NCBI GenBank assembly: GCA_020854055.1
Contig: JADZGD010000067.1
Coordinates: 1 to 43,160, forward strand
Reading direction: 5' to 3'
Length of the DNA: 43,160 nucleotides
From: Bryobacterales bacterium
Lineage (GTDB): Bacteria > Acidobacteriota > Terriglobia > Bryobacterales > Bryobacteraceae
Shown one piece after another: positions 7,829-16,481 of this stretch. A program made the position numbers and the translations under genes. Each line of letters opens with the position of its first letter. The first letter of the stretch is position 1. Below the pieces are notes generated by a model. The model was not told the DNA's origin. It was given only the letters and a program-made list of their open reading frames with translations, and did no database searches.

Positions 7829-8254
7829 ATGGGACGCAATGAGGCAAGCGGCGGCCTGGACCGGATCGGCGTGGCGATCGATGCCGCGTTACTGGAGAAA
7901 TTCGATGCATTGATTGCCAGCCGGGGTTACGCCAACCGGTCGGAGGCATTTCGCGACCTGATCCGCGCCGAATTGATCTCGGAGAGTTCGGCCGATCCGG
8001 CCGCCACGGTCATCGGAACGCTGACGCTGCTCTACGATCACCAAACCCGCCTGCTCAGCGGCAAACTGACGGCGCTACAGCATGAACACCACCATGTGAT
8101 CCTCTCCTCGCTTCACGTCCATCTGGATCATCACAACTGCCTGGAAGTGATCATCCTGAAAGGCGCGGCGGCCCACGTCCGGACGCTGGCGGATTCACTG
8201 ATCGCTTCCAAGGGAGTGAAGCACGGCAAGCTGGTTCTTACCAGCTCTGTCTGA
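7829..8254 (+). CDS. nikR: NikR nickel-responsive regulator
   Basis: The 141-residue product has an N-terminal ribbon-helix-helix domain (RIGVAIDAALLEKFDALIASRGYANRSEAFRDLIR) and a C-terminal ACT-like nickel-sensing domain. All four high-affinity nickel ligands of E. coli NikR have counterparts: the first histidine of QHEHHH, the two in LHVHLDHHNC and the cysteine in the same stretch. NikR binds DNA when loaded with nickel and usually represses nickel uptake. No nickel transporter, urease or hydrogenase gene is in the window, and I found no GTATGA-N16-TCATAC operator near it. It converges on the carbonic anhydrase gene. The start is an ATG with no obvious ribosome binding site. Confidence 0.93.
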   Translation: MGRNEASGGLDRIGVAIDAALLEKFDALIASRGYANRSEAFRDLIRAELISESSADPAATVIGTLTLLYDHQTRLLSGKLTALQHEHHHVILSSLHVHLDHHNCLEVIILKGAAAHVRTLADSLIASKGVKHGKLVLTSSV

Positions 8255-8271
8255 GCGGGTGGCGGTCAGAC
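8229..8271. terminator. Two adjacent hairpins at the nikR/can convergence
   Basis: AGCTGGT at 8229-8235 and ACCAGCT at 8240-8246 form a perfect 7-base-pair stem with a 4-base loop inside the last nikR codons. A second stem, GTCTGA 8249-8254 with TCAGAC 8266-8271, includes the stop codons of both converging genes. There is no T-run, so if they terminate transcription it would be weakly or with help from Rho. Confidence 0.35.
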
Positions 8272-8895
8272 GGGCTGCGCCAATACGAGCAGCTCGAAAT
8301 GATCCTGCCGGCGGTTATAGACGCGAACTTCGCCGCTCTCGATCTGGTAGACCCAGCCGTGAATGGCCAACTTGCCGGCACGCAGTCTGGCCGCAACGCA
8401 AGGATGTGTCTTCAGGTGGTCGATCTGTGCCAGCACATTCTCTTCGATCATCCGGTTCAACATCTGGTCCGGCGGCAGATCGGGGTAGTTTTCGCGGACC
8501 ACGGCCACCGCTCGCTGGCCGTGTTGCAGCCAGCGGGCCACCGACGGAGTATCCTGAAGCCTTTCCGGATACAGCAGCGCGGTCATCGCGCCACAATCGG
8601 AATGGCCACAGACGATGATGTCACGCACCCCCAGCACAACCACTGCATACTCGATCGTCGCCATAACGCCGCCGCTCGATTCATCGTGCGCCGGGATCAT
8701 GTTGCCGGCGTTGCGGCACACGAAGGCGTCTCCGGGCAGCGTCTGCATCATCAGTGACGGCACCAGCCGCGAATCCGAGCAGGTGATGATGAGTACTTCC
8801 GGATTCTGACTGGCCGCGAGGTTCTGAAACAGTTCCTTGTGCTCAGGGTAAACATCCCGCTGGAAGCGGGCGAGCCCGTCGAAAATCCTTTGCAT
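8266..8895 (-). CDS. can: Beta-class carbonic anhydrase
   Basis: This zinc enzyme interconverts carbon dioxide and bicarbonate in the cytoplasm. The 209-residue product has the beta-class signature: CSDSR (C39, D41, R43) and HSDCGAM (H98, C101), which supply the three zinc ligands and the Asp-Arg pair, plus GDAFVCRNAGN. Its length matches the E. coli Can/CynT group. The ATG at 8895 is preceded by CGGAG with normal spacing. Bicarbonate is the substrate of the nearby biotin carboxylase, but the genes are not in one operon. Confidence 0.94.
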   Translation of the reverse strand: MQRIFDGLARFQRDVYPEHKELFQNLAASQNPEVLIITCSDSRLVPSLMMQTLPGDAFVCRNAGNMIPAHDESSGGVMATIEYAVVVLGVRDIIVCGHSDCGAMTALLYPERLQDTPSVARWLQHGQRAVAVVRENYPDLPPDQMLNRMIEENVLAQIDHLKTHPCVAARLRAGKLAIHGWVYQIESGEVRVYNRRQDHFELLVLAQPV

Positions 8896-8982
8896 GATGA
8901 TCTCCGGTTAGTGGTTAGCTTTGCCGTTTGGATTCGAACGCGCTCCGAGCATCCATTTGAATATAGCGTTTCGCACGGGGAA

Positions 8983-9909
8983 TCAGGAGATGTCGCCGGT
9001 CACCAGGTGCGAACCGGTTCGCAACCACTCGCTGATGATTGTTCCCTCGTTGACGGCGCGCCGGGCCATCGATCGAGTGGCCGCGTTCGGGTCGATGGAA
9101 GCGCACACCAGACGTTCCTCGAAATAGCCGGCTTCAATCAGTACATTTCCATCCGGATGAATGACCTTGCTGTTGCCGTGCGACTGCGACGGCGACCGGA
9201 CGTTTTTCGCGTCGGCCGGCGCGTTTGCCATCACCAGGAAGATGGAGTTCTCCGTGGCCCTGGAGATCGGCATGGCGCGGTAGGCGGAAAGCTTATGCTC
9301 CTCAACGAGTCCGCTCTCGTTGGACGCGAAGTAACAAATCTGTGCGCCGGCGATTGCCGGCAGCCGCACCAGTTCGGGATAGCGGACGTCGTGGCAAATG
9401 ATAAAGCAGGACTTCACCCCGGCGATGGTAAACACGGGGAGGACGTGGCCCATGGTGGGCCATTTCTCCGCCCGGTAGACCTTCGAATAACGGCCGCGCG
9501 GAGAGCCATCCCGATCGATTGCCAGCACGCTGTTGTAGACCTTGCCGTTTTCCCAGTGAGCGGTGCCCACGATGACGGCGATATTCAGCCGTTTTGCCGT
9601 GGCGATCACCGCCGCCTCGGCGGACCGGAATTCCTCCGGATTCGCCGATTTCCAGTACTCCGGATCGCAAGTGTAACCGCACAGCGTCGCTTCCGGAAAA
9701 AGAACCACATCCGCTCGTTCCCCGGCCGCGCGTTCGACCCACGAACAGACTTTTTCCGCGCTCCGGGCAGGCTCGGGGTAGGTCAGGATCTGGCAAGCCG
9801 CCACGCGAAGCGTAGCTTGCTTGTGATCCTGGGCCGGCGCCTCTGCGCCTGCCGCATGGACCAATGCGGCCCCCCCTGTAGCAACAAACGCTCTGCGGCT
9901 GGTGTTCAT
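8983..9909 (-). CDS. Exported nitrilase-superfamily (carbon-nitrogen) hydrolase
   Basis: The 308-residue product belongs to the CN-hydrolase superfamily. The Glu-Lys-Cys triad is visible: E73 in FPEATLCGY, K143 in YSKVYRAEKW and C172 in IICHDVRYPE. The N-terminus (NTSRRAFVATGGAAL) has an arginine pair followed by a hydrophobic stretch and Ala-rich end, which looks like a Tat signal peptide, so the enzyme is probably folded in the cytoplasm and exported. Most relatives are cytoplasmic amidases. The exact substrate (an amide, carbamoyl or nitrile compound) cannot be read. The ATG has a good upstream GGGAGGA. It is transcribed away from arsR. Confidence 0.88.
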   Translation of the reverse strand: MNTSRRAFVATGGAALVHAAGAEAPAQDHKQATLRVAACQILTYPEPARSAEKVCSWVERAAGERADVVLFPEATLCGYTCDPEYWKSANPEEFRSAEAAVIATAKRLNIAVIVGTAHWENGKVYNSVLAIDRDGSPRGRYSKVYRAEKWPTMGHVLPVFTIAGVKSCFIICHDVRYPELVRLPAIAGAQICYFASNESGLVEEHKLSAYRAMPISRATENSIFLVMANAPADAKNVRSPSQSHGNSKVIHPDGNVLIEAGYFEERLVCASIDPNAATRSMARRAVNEGTIISEWLRTGSHLVTGDIS

Positions 9910-10043
9910 CGGTTTCCGTCCTCCCGGGATTCGGACTCCTGGATATGAGTCAATTCCAGATTACTCCACTTACGCTGCCGAACTGTGCCGGGTGCGTCGG
10001 CAAAGGCGAACGGATGAGAGTTCACCGGAATGTTGATTTTTAA

Positions 10044-10072
10044 TTTACTATATTCGCAATTACGAATATAAT
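10044..10072 (+). promoter_or_regulatory. Promoter of the arsR-sulP operon
   Basis: TATAAT at 10067-10072 is a perfect -10. TTTACT at 10044-10049 is a fair -35 with an ideal 17-base spacer. The predicted start of transcription is near 10078-10079, at the second of two ATGs (10075 and 10078). There is no Shine-Dalgarno sequence, so the message is probably leaderless and 10078 may be the real start. Confidence 0.5.
10049..10070. promoter_or_regulatory. Perfect inverted repeat, probable ArsR operator
   Basis: TATATTCG, six bases, then CGAATATA: an 8+8 perfect palindrome filling the spacer between -35 and -10 of the arsR promoter. ArsR/SmtB dimers bind AT-rich palindromes of this type over their own promoters, so autorepression by the next gene product is the natural inference. 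Confidence 0.7.
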
Positions 10073-10074
10073 GA

Positions 10075-10422
10075 ATGATGCCCGATGACCTGCGTCGATT
10101 CAAGGCCGAAATTTTCCACGGTCTCGCTCATCCTACCCGGATCGCCATCGTCGAATTGCTGCGCGACGGAGAACTCCCGGCCGGCAGTGTTGTTGCCCGT
10201 CTCCAGTTGGAGCAGGCCAATGCCTCCCAGCACCTTGCCGTCTTGCGGAACTGCCAGATCGTCACCAGCCAAAAGAAAGCCAACCAGGTCTTCTACTCCC
10301 TCCGTGATCCGGTCCTGATTGAAGTGCTCGATATCCTGAAACGCTATTTCTTTACACAACTGACCCAAACCATGTCCCTGATTGAAGAGATCAAAACCGA
10401 AGAGGCTCAAAACCTCGAGTGA
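10075..10422 (+). CDS. ArsR/SmtB-family winged-helix regulator
   Basis: The 115-residue product is a compact ArsR-type repressor. LAHPTRIAIVELLRDGELPAGSVVARLQLEQANASQHLAVLRNCQIVTSQKKANQVFYSL covers the helix-turn-helix and wing in the usual order. The metal-binding ELCVCD motif of ArsR/SmtB is absent, and there is a single cysteine (C60) in the LRNCQIV position, so a metal-dithiol site of the classic kind is unlikely and the signal is unknown. It overlaps sulP by 4 bases (GTGA) and sits behind its own palindromic operator, which fits a one-component switch controlling the transporter. The start could be ATG 10075 or 10078. Confidence 0.9.
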   Translation: MMPDDLRRFKAEIFHGLAHPTRIAIVELLRDGELPAGSVVARLQLEQANASQHLAVLRNCQIVTSQKKANQVFYSLRDPVLIEVLDILKRYFFTQLTQTMSLIEEIKTEEAQNLE

Positions 10423-12131
10423 CCCGGATACTGAAGCAGTTCACGACGGGAAACTGGACCCCGGAACTTGTCCGATGCTTCCACGGTTATGGACGGCAGA
10501 CGTTTTCTTCCGATGTGGCGGCCGGCGTCACGGTGGGCCTGGTGGCGCTACCGCTCGCCATGGCCTTCGGCATCGCATCAGGCGTCAACCCCCAGGCCGG
10601 AATCTATACGGCCATAATCGGCGGCTTCCTGGTATCGGCCCTGGGCGGAACCCGCCTCCAGATTGCCGGTCCCACCGGAGCGTTTGTTGTCATCGTCGCC
10701 GGCATCATCGCCCGGCACGGCCTCTCCGGCCTGTTGATGGTGACGATGATGGCTGGGGCCGTGCTGGTATTTCTTGGTGTCACCGGGCTTGGCAATGCCG
10801 TGCGCTTCATACCGAGGCCGATCGTGATCGGTTTCACGAATGGGATTGCGCTGCTCATCGCCTCCACCCAGATCCGTGATTTTCTCGGCTTGCGGATGAA
10901 GGAGAATCCAAGCGAATTCTTCCAGCGCGTCATCGGCATCTGGCGGCACCTTCCGTCATTCAATCCGCTGGCGCTGGCGGTTGGCGCCGGTTCGCTGGCG
11001 CTGATACTGCTGGTTCCCCGCGTGACTCCCCGTCTTCCCGGTTCCATCGCCGCGCTGGTTGCCGGCACGGCTTTGGCCGCCGTATTCCATCTTCCGCTGG
11101 AGACGATCGGATCGAAGTTCGGCGGCATCCCCCAGGGGCTGCCCGCGCTTAGCATTCCCGAATTCCGCCCGGATCTCATTCTGCCGCTGTTGCCGTCGGC
11201 ACTCACGGTCGCCATTCTGGCCGCCGTTGAGAGCCTGCTTTCGGCGGTAGTGGCGGACTCCATGACGGGCGAGCGTCACAACTCCAACGTTGAACTGATC
11301 GCCCAGGGAATCGCCAATCTGGCGGCGCCCACGGTCGGCGGCATTCCCGTCACCGGGGCGATCGCACGTACCGCCACCAATATCCGTTCGGGCGGCCGCA
11401 CCCCGGTCTCGGGCATCGTTCACGCCATCACGCTGCTGGCAATCGTATTGATCGCGGCGCCTTTGGCCAGGTTCATTCCGCTGGCTACGCTGGCCGCGGT
11501 ACTCTTCGTCGTCGCCTACAACATGGGAGAGTGGAGGGAGATCGGCGGTATTGTGCGGCTCGATTTGGCGGATATCTCGGTCTGGCTGATCACCTTCGTG
11601 CTCACCGTGATTGCCGATTTAACGCTCGCCGTCGAAATTGGAATGGGACTGGCCGCGTTGCTCTACATTCACCGGATCTCCAACACCACCACGGTCACCA
11701 CAGTCACGCCGGAATATATCGCCCGCGGCCGCGTGCACAGTCTCCAGGACAAGCACGTACCGGAATATGTTGACATTCTGCGGATCCACGGCCCGTTTCT
11801 GTTCGGAACCACCAGCCAACTGGCCGCGGAGACCGCTGATCTGGACCGTTACGCGCCGATTGTCATCCTGCGCCTCCGGAATATGACCGCCATCGACGCC
11901 ACCGGCCTGCACGCGCTGGAAGTTCTCTCGGACCGCCTGAAGAAATCCGGCCGGACGCTGTTGCTGTGCGGCGCCCGCCGCCAGCCGGCCCGGTTCCTCG
12001 AACAGGCGGAGTTCATCCGGCATATCGGGGCGGAGAACATCCTGCCCCATGTAAGCGCCGCACTCGAACGCGCGCGTGAGGTTTTCGAGGATCGGTCCGG
12101 CGTCGGCCGTGTGGCATCGCTCGCGGGTTAA
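10419..12131 (+). CDS. SulP-family anion transporter with STAS domain
   Basis: The 570-residue product is an inner-membrane SLC26/SulP transporter. It opens with the family pattern FSSDVAAGVTVGLVALPLAMAFGIASGVNPQAGIYTA and IAGPTGAFVVIV, followed by many hydrophobic helices to about residue 430. A C-terminal STAS domain runs from about residue 447 to 560, with AIDATGLHALE in place of the usual D-x-S-G loop. SulP proteins move sulfate, bicarbonate or dicarboxylates. The operon with an ArsR regulator and metY just downstream hint at sulfate; the carbonic anhydrase upstream hints at bicarbonate. The sequence alone does not decide. GTG start, coupled to arsR. Confidence 0.92.
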   Translation: MTRILKQFTTGNWTPELVRCFHGYGRQTFSSDVAAGVTVGLVALPLAMAFGIASGVNPQAGIYTAIIGGFLVSALGGTRLQIAGPTGAFVVIVAGIIARHGLSGLLMVTMMAGAVLVFLGVTGLGNAVRFIPRPIVIGFTNGIALLIASTQIRDFLGLRMKENPSEFFQRVIGIWRHLPSFNPLALAVGAGSLALILLVPRVTPRLPGSIAALVAGTALAAVFHLPLETIGSKFGGIPQGLPALSIPEFRPDLILPLLPSALTVAILAAVESLLSAVVADSMTGERHNSNVELIAQGIANLAAPTVGGIPVTGAIARTATNIRSGGRTPVSGIVHAITLLAIVLIAAPLARFIPLATLAAVLFVVAYNMGEWREIGGIVRLDLADISVWLITFVLTVIADLTLAVEIGMGLAALLYIHRISNTTTVTTVTPEYIARGRVHSLQDKHVPEYVDILRIHGPFLFGTTSQLAAETADLDRYAPIVILRLRNMTAIDATGLHALEVLSDRLKKSGRTLLLCGARRQPARFLEQAEFIRHIGAENILPHVSAALERAREVFEDRSGVGRVASLAG

Positions 12132-12172
12132 AAACGAGAATTTGGTCTTTAATCACCCGGATCTCGATAGAG

Positions 12173-12178
12173 TATACT
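12173..12178 (+). promoter_or_regulatory. -10-like hexamer upstream of metY
   Basis: TATACT ends 13 bases before the metY ATG, and no Shine-Dalgarno sequence lies between them. The predicted leader is only about 6 bases. The 60-base gap after sulP is too short for a SAM riboswitch and shows none of its stems. Read-through from sulP is also possible. Confidence 0.35.
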
Positions 12179-12185
12179 GAACTAA

Positions 12186-13484
<1,299 letters not shown>

Positions 13485-13574
13485 GCTCGAATTGCCGGGG
13501 GCTCCAGTACTAAATCGAAATGGTACCGGGTAAGGCCCCTGTGTGATTCTCTAGTGCAATCACCTTATCGAGCA

Positions 13575-13580
13575 TAGAAT
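13575..13580 (+). promoter_or_regulatory. -10-like hexamer, 6 bases before the GTG start
   Basis: TAGAAT is followed by 6 bases and the GTG start at 13587. Transcription from it would begin at the start codon itself. No ribosome binding site is present. Confidence 0.4.
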
Positions 13581-13586
13581 AGTCTT

Positions 13587-13925
13587 GTGCTGGTTCCAAC
13601 GCCAACCCTGACGTCATCGGATCGCTCGTCCTCGCTATTCGGCCTGTTGGTGCAGTTCTCCTACCTTCAGGTGCTGGATTTTCTGACCACGCTTGCCTTT
13701 CTGCTGCATGGAGTGCAGGAAGCGAATCCGCTGGTGCGGTGGTGTCTGTCGTTTGCGCCAAACCCGCTGGTGGGCCTGGCCGCGGTTAAGTTGATGGGAA
13801 TCGGCCTGGGCATTTACTGCTGGCGGATGCGCAAGTCCGGCCTGCTGGTGCGCATGAACGTTCTGTTCGCGCTGCTGATTGCATGGAATCTGCTGGCATT
13901 GATCATTGCTTCGGCCTATCACTAG
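13587..13925 (+). CDS. DUF5658-type small membrane protein
   Basis: The 112-residue product has a soluble N-terminus of about 20 residues and three predicted membrane helices. The first carries the signature FSYLQVLDFLTTLAFLLHGVQEANPLVRW, in which an Asp inside the first helix and the E-x-N-P segment are typical of DUF5658 proteins. The others are VGLAAVKLMGIGLGIY and NVLFALLIAWNLLALIIA. Function is unknown. The GTG start is chosen because a -10-like element ends 6 bases before it; a longer upstream start is not available. Confidence 0.8.
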   Translation: MLVPTPTLTSSDRSSSLFGLLVQFSYLQVLDFLTTLAFLLHGVQEANPLVRWCLSFAPNPLVGLAAVKLMGIGLGIYCWRMRKSGLLVRMNVLFALLIAWNLLALIIASAYH

Positions 13926-13954
13926 ACCGCGGCGGAAGGCTCAATCGTCAATGT

Positions 13955-13960
13955 TATGTT
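13955..13960 (+). promoter_or_regulatory. -10-like hexamer, 8 bases before the protease ATG
   Basis: TATGTT ends 8 bases before the ATG at 13969. The gap (GGTAGCAG) has no strong Shine-Dalgarno sequence. Confidence 0.35.
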
Positions 13961-13968
13961 GGTAGCAG

Positions 13969-14586
13969 ATGCTCGATGTACAATCGGCGGTCCTCAATGT
14001 GTCGCTACTGTGGATGCTCACCGTGCCGCACGAATTCGCTCATGCCTGGGTGGCGGACAAACTCGGTGACGACACGCCGCGGCGCGCTGGCCGGTTGACG
14101 CTGCACCCGATGGCGCATGTGGATTGGCTGGGAACGGTGATTCTGCCGCTGGTCACGTCGCTGTTCGGCGCCGGATTTCTCGGCTGGGGCAGGCCCGTGC
14201 AAACCGATTTGCGCAAGTTGCGGGGAGGAATGAATGGCCTGGCCATGGTAGCCCTGGCCGGGCCCATCAGCAACATCCTTTTCGCGGTGGTTCTGGCGGG
14301 TGTGGCGGCTATGCTGAGGACCGGCGCGCCGGTTGCCGCCGAATTTGCCACACACGGTGTGTTGCTGAGCTTTTACCTGGCCCTGTTCAACCTGATTCCG
14401 GTCCCGCCGCTCGACGGCTCCAAGCTGCTGTTGGCCGCGCGCATTCCGATTGCCATCTACAATGAGATTGCCCGGGCAGGTTTCCTGGTGCTGGTGGTGC
14501 TATTGACCGCCACGGGACTAGGCCGCTGGATGACGCTGATGAGTTATCAAGCGGCCGCGACTGTGTTCCGATTCATGCAGACCTGA
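13969..14586 (+). CDS. Site-2 protease family membrane metalloprotease (M50)
   Basis: The 205-residue product is a minimal M50 protease with about five or six membrane segments. The zinc motif HEFAH is at residues 21-25, and the third ligand is D149 in NLIPVPPLDG, the hallmark of the FtsH-independent short S2P group. HPMAHVDWLGT and GWGRPVQ are also family features. It has no PDZ domain, unlike RseP. Members cleave within membranes, but substrates of this small group are mostly unknown. It lies alone between DUF5658 and the convergent plsX gene. Confidence 0.92.
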   Translation: MLDVQSAVLNVSLLWMLTVPHEFAHAWVADKLGDDTPRRAGRLTLHPMAHVDWLGTVILPLVTSLFGAGFLGWGRPVQTDLRKLRGGMNGLAMVALAGPISNILFAVVLAGVAAMLRTGAPVAAEFATHGVLLSFYLALFNLIPVPPLDGSKLLLAARIPIAIYNEIARAGFLVLVVLLTATGLGRWMTLMSYQAAATVFRFMQT

Positions 14587-14592
14587 CCGGGT

Positions 14593-15621
14593 TCAGTCCG
14601 CCGCCGAGGTGGTTCCTTCGGCCGACCACGAGGCCAGTTCCGATTCGATCCGCTCATCGACGTGGGCGGAGGCAAATTCGGCAGCTACGCGGATGGCATT
14701 CTTAATGGCGTTGGCGTTGGAACGCCCGTGGCAGATGATGCCGATGCCCTTGATCCCCAAGAGCGGTGCTCCACCGTACTCGGAATAATCGACCCGCTTC
14801 TTGAACTCGGCAAAGGCCGATTTGGAGAGCACATAGCCAATCTTGCTGGTCAGCGTCGCGGCCAGCGATTCGCGGAGCATGTGTTTGATGACATCCACCA
14901 GTCCCTCGCTCACCTTCAGCGCCACGTTGCCGACAAAGCCGTCGCAGACGATCACATCGGCATAGCCGGTGTAAAGGTCCCTTCCCTCGACGTTCCCGAT
15001 GAAGTTGAGCCTCAAGGTCTTGAGCACCGGCATGGCCGAGCGGGTCAGTTCATTGCCCTTGTGTTCCTCTTCGCCGATCGACAGCAGGCCGACCCGCGGA
15101 TTGGGAGTGCGAAAAATGATGCGGGAATAGCAGTCGCCCATCACGGCGAACTGGGCCAGCATGCGCGGCGTGGAGTCGACATTGGCGCCAACGTCGATGA
15201 CCACCACCGGATTGCCCTTGAGCGTGGGAAATGCCGAAGCGAGCGCCGGGCGGTCGACGCCGGGGATCATGCCCTGGACCAGTTTGCAGGTGGTCATTAC
15301 CGCGCCGGTGTTGCCGGCCGACACCAGCCCCTGCGCGAATCCATCGCGAACCAGGCGCGAGGTGATTCGGATAGAACTATCTTTTTTTGTCCGGAATGCT
15401 TTAGCCGGGTTGTCCTCCATCGTCACCCGCTCGGTTGCGTTGCGAATCTCGATGGGGAGATCACGCCCTGGGTCGAAGGACAGCAGTTCGCGCGACAAAA
15501 GCTCTTCGGGACCAACCAGGATGACCCGTACTCCGAGAGACCTTGCGGCTTGAACGGCGCCTTCGACTTCGGCTTTCGGGGCGTTGTCGCCGCCCATGGC
15601 GTCGATCGCGATCGTCACCAT
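14593..15621 (-). CDS. plsX: Phosphate acyltransferase PlsX
   Basis: PlsX converts acyl-ACP to acyl-phosphate, the first step of bacterial phospholipid synthesis with PlsY. The 342-residue product starts [16 protein letters not shown] and has [48 protein letters not shown] and [12 protein letters not shown], all characteristic. The reading frame extends upstream to a TTG at 15642 directly after the rpmF stop, adding seven residues; I prefer the ATG because family members begin at this point. It is third in the yceD-rpmF-plsX operon, a widely conserved order that is often followed by fabH (not here). Confidence 0.95.
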   Translation of the reverse strand: MVTIAIDAMGGDNAPKAEVEGAVQAARSLGVRVILVGPEELLSRELLSFDPGRDLPIEIRNATERVTMEDNPAKAFRTKKDSSIRITSRLVRDGFAQGLVSAGNTGAVMTTCKLVQGMIPGVDRPALASAFPTLKGNPVVVIDVGANVDSTPRMLAQFAVMGDCYSRIIFRTPNPRVGLLSIGEEEHKGNELTRSAMPVLKTLRLNFIGNVEGRDLYTGYADVIVCDGFVGNVALKVSEGLVDVIKHMLRESLAATLTSKIGYVLSKSAFAEFKKRVDYSEYGGAPLLGIKGIGIICHGRSNANAIKNAIRVAAEFASAHVDERIESELASWSAEGTTSAAD

Positions 15622-15642
15622 ATTCGGGGCGCTCGCGCTCAA

Positions 15643-15825
15643 CTAGGCTTCGGCAACTTCGACCACTTCACGGCCTCTATAGTGGCCACAGTGCGGGCAA
15701 GCCCGGTGCGGCATCTTCGGCTCGTGGCAGTTCGGGCATTCGGCAACACCCGGCCTGCGTAGCGCGTCATGGGTGCGGCGCGCGGAGGTCCGGCGCTTGG
15801 AGTGGCGTCGTTTCGGATTCGGCAT
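15643..15825 (-). CDS. rpmF: 50S ribosomal protein bL32
   Basis: The 60-residue product is bL32, a component of the large ribosomal subunit. It has the basic start MPNPKRRHSKRRTSARRTHDAL and two CxxC pairs (CPNC and CPHC), so this is the zinc-binding form of the protein. A clear GAGGAAG precedes the ATG. The position between yceD and plsX is the standard one. Confidence 0.96.
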   Translation of the reverse strand: MPNPKRRHSKRRTSARRTHDALRRPGVAECPNCHEPKMPHRACPHCGHYRGREVVEVAEA

Positions 15826-15869
15826 CTATCTTCCTCAAAGTCACCAGCGTCTGGCTGGTTCCAAATTAT

Positions 15870-16385
15870 TCAGAAATTTCGTAGCGCGGACCAGCGATCG
15901 TCCACCGCCACCGTCTTGCAATTGCAACACGTGGTGTTCCGGTTCTGGCCACACACCGGACAGATTCCCTTGCAGTCTTCCATACAGACCCACTGCAGGG
16001 GAAGCGTCAACAGGACCTGTTCCCGAACGATATCTTCCAACTCCAGGCCCTCACCTTCGTAATAACCAATCTCAGCCTCGCCGGAGTCGATTTCCCGTTC
16101 CGAACGCGATGCCTCCTGGTCCACCGGGCGGTAAAACAGGTCAAAGCACGTGTCGGCCGGGAACAGAACCGGTTCCAGACAGCGGTCACAGTCCGCTTCG
16201 AATTGCCCCTTGATCCTGCCGCGGACCCGAATCTCTCCGGTCGCTTCAATCCATTCCGCCGATCCGGACACCTGCAGGTCCCCTCGCTGGCGCAACTGCT
16301 TGCCAACGAACTCGATTTCGCCGGGACGGAAGGAGGTTTCGAACTCCAGCTTGCGAGCTTCCATCTCCCGAACGCTAAAAAACAC
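15870..16385 (-). CDS. yceD: YceD family protein (DUF177)
   Basis: The 171-residue product is the DUF177 protein that typically precedes rpmF; a link to rRNA processing or ribosome assembly is known for plant and bacterial relatives. It has the motif GQFEADCDRCLEPV and a C-terminal cysteine cluster (CMEDCKGICPVCGQNRN followed by CNC) that probably binds zinc. The frame is open to 16406, but a GTG at 16385 with GGAGGT six bases upstream is the better start. The C-terminal cluster is complete. Confidence 0.92.
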   Translation of the reverse strand: MFFSVREMEARKLEFETSFRPGEIEFVGKQLRQRGDLQVSGSAEWIEATGEIRVRGRIKGQFEADCDRCLEPVLFPADTCFDLFYRPVDQEASRSEREIDSGEAEIGYYEGEGLELEDIVREQVLLTLPLQWVCMEDCKGICPVCGQNRNTTCCNCKTVAVDDRWSALRNF

Positions 16386-16425
16386 AGGACACCTCCACCC
16401 CATCACGCGGGAGCATTAATAGACT

Positions 16426-16431
16426 ATTATA
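16426..16431 (-). promoter_or_regulatory. -10 element of the yceD-rpmF-plsX operon
   Basis: The minus strand reads TATAAT 40 bases upstream of the yceD GTG, giving a leader of about 33 bases that includes the GGAGGT ribosome binding site. A -35 similar to TTTAGA lies upstream with a loose spacing. Confidence 0.5.
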
Positions 16432-16481
16432 TACCGGACGCTGTTCGATTTCTAAACCGGCGGGCCATGATCAGAATTGAT

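Noticed and set aside
7768-8300. NikR operator GTATGA-N16-TCATAC
   Set aside because: No such inverted repeat was found near nikR or can; single half sites elsewhere have no partner at the right distance.
13510-13761. Minus-strand 83-codon frame near the DUF5658 gene
   Set aside because: It overlaps the plus-strand gene with signature residues and has no start context or motif of its own.
14578-14600. Short CTGA/TCAG repeat between the M50 protease gene and plsX
   Set aside because: Only a 4-base stem; too weak to be called a terminator.
14662-15762. Open frame of 366 codons on the plus strand over plsX and rpmF
   Set aside because: It is antisense to two certain genes; the high GC content keeps such frames open.
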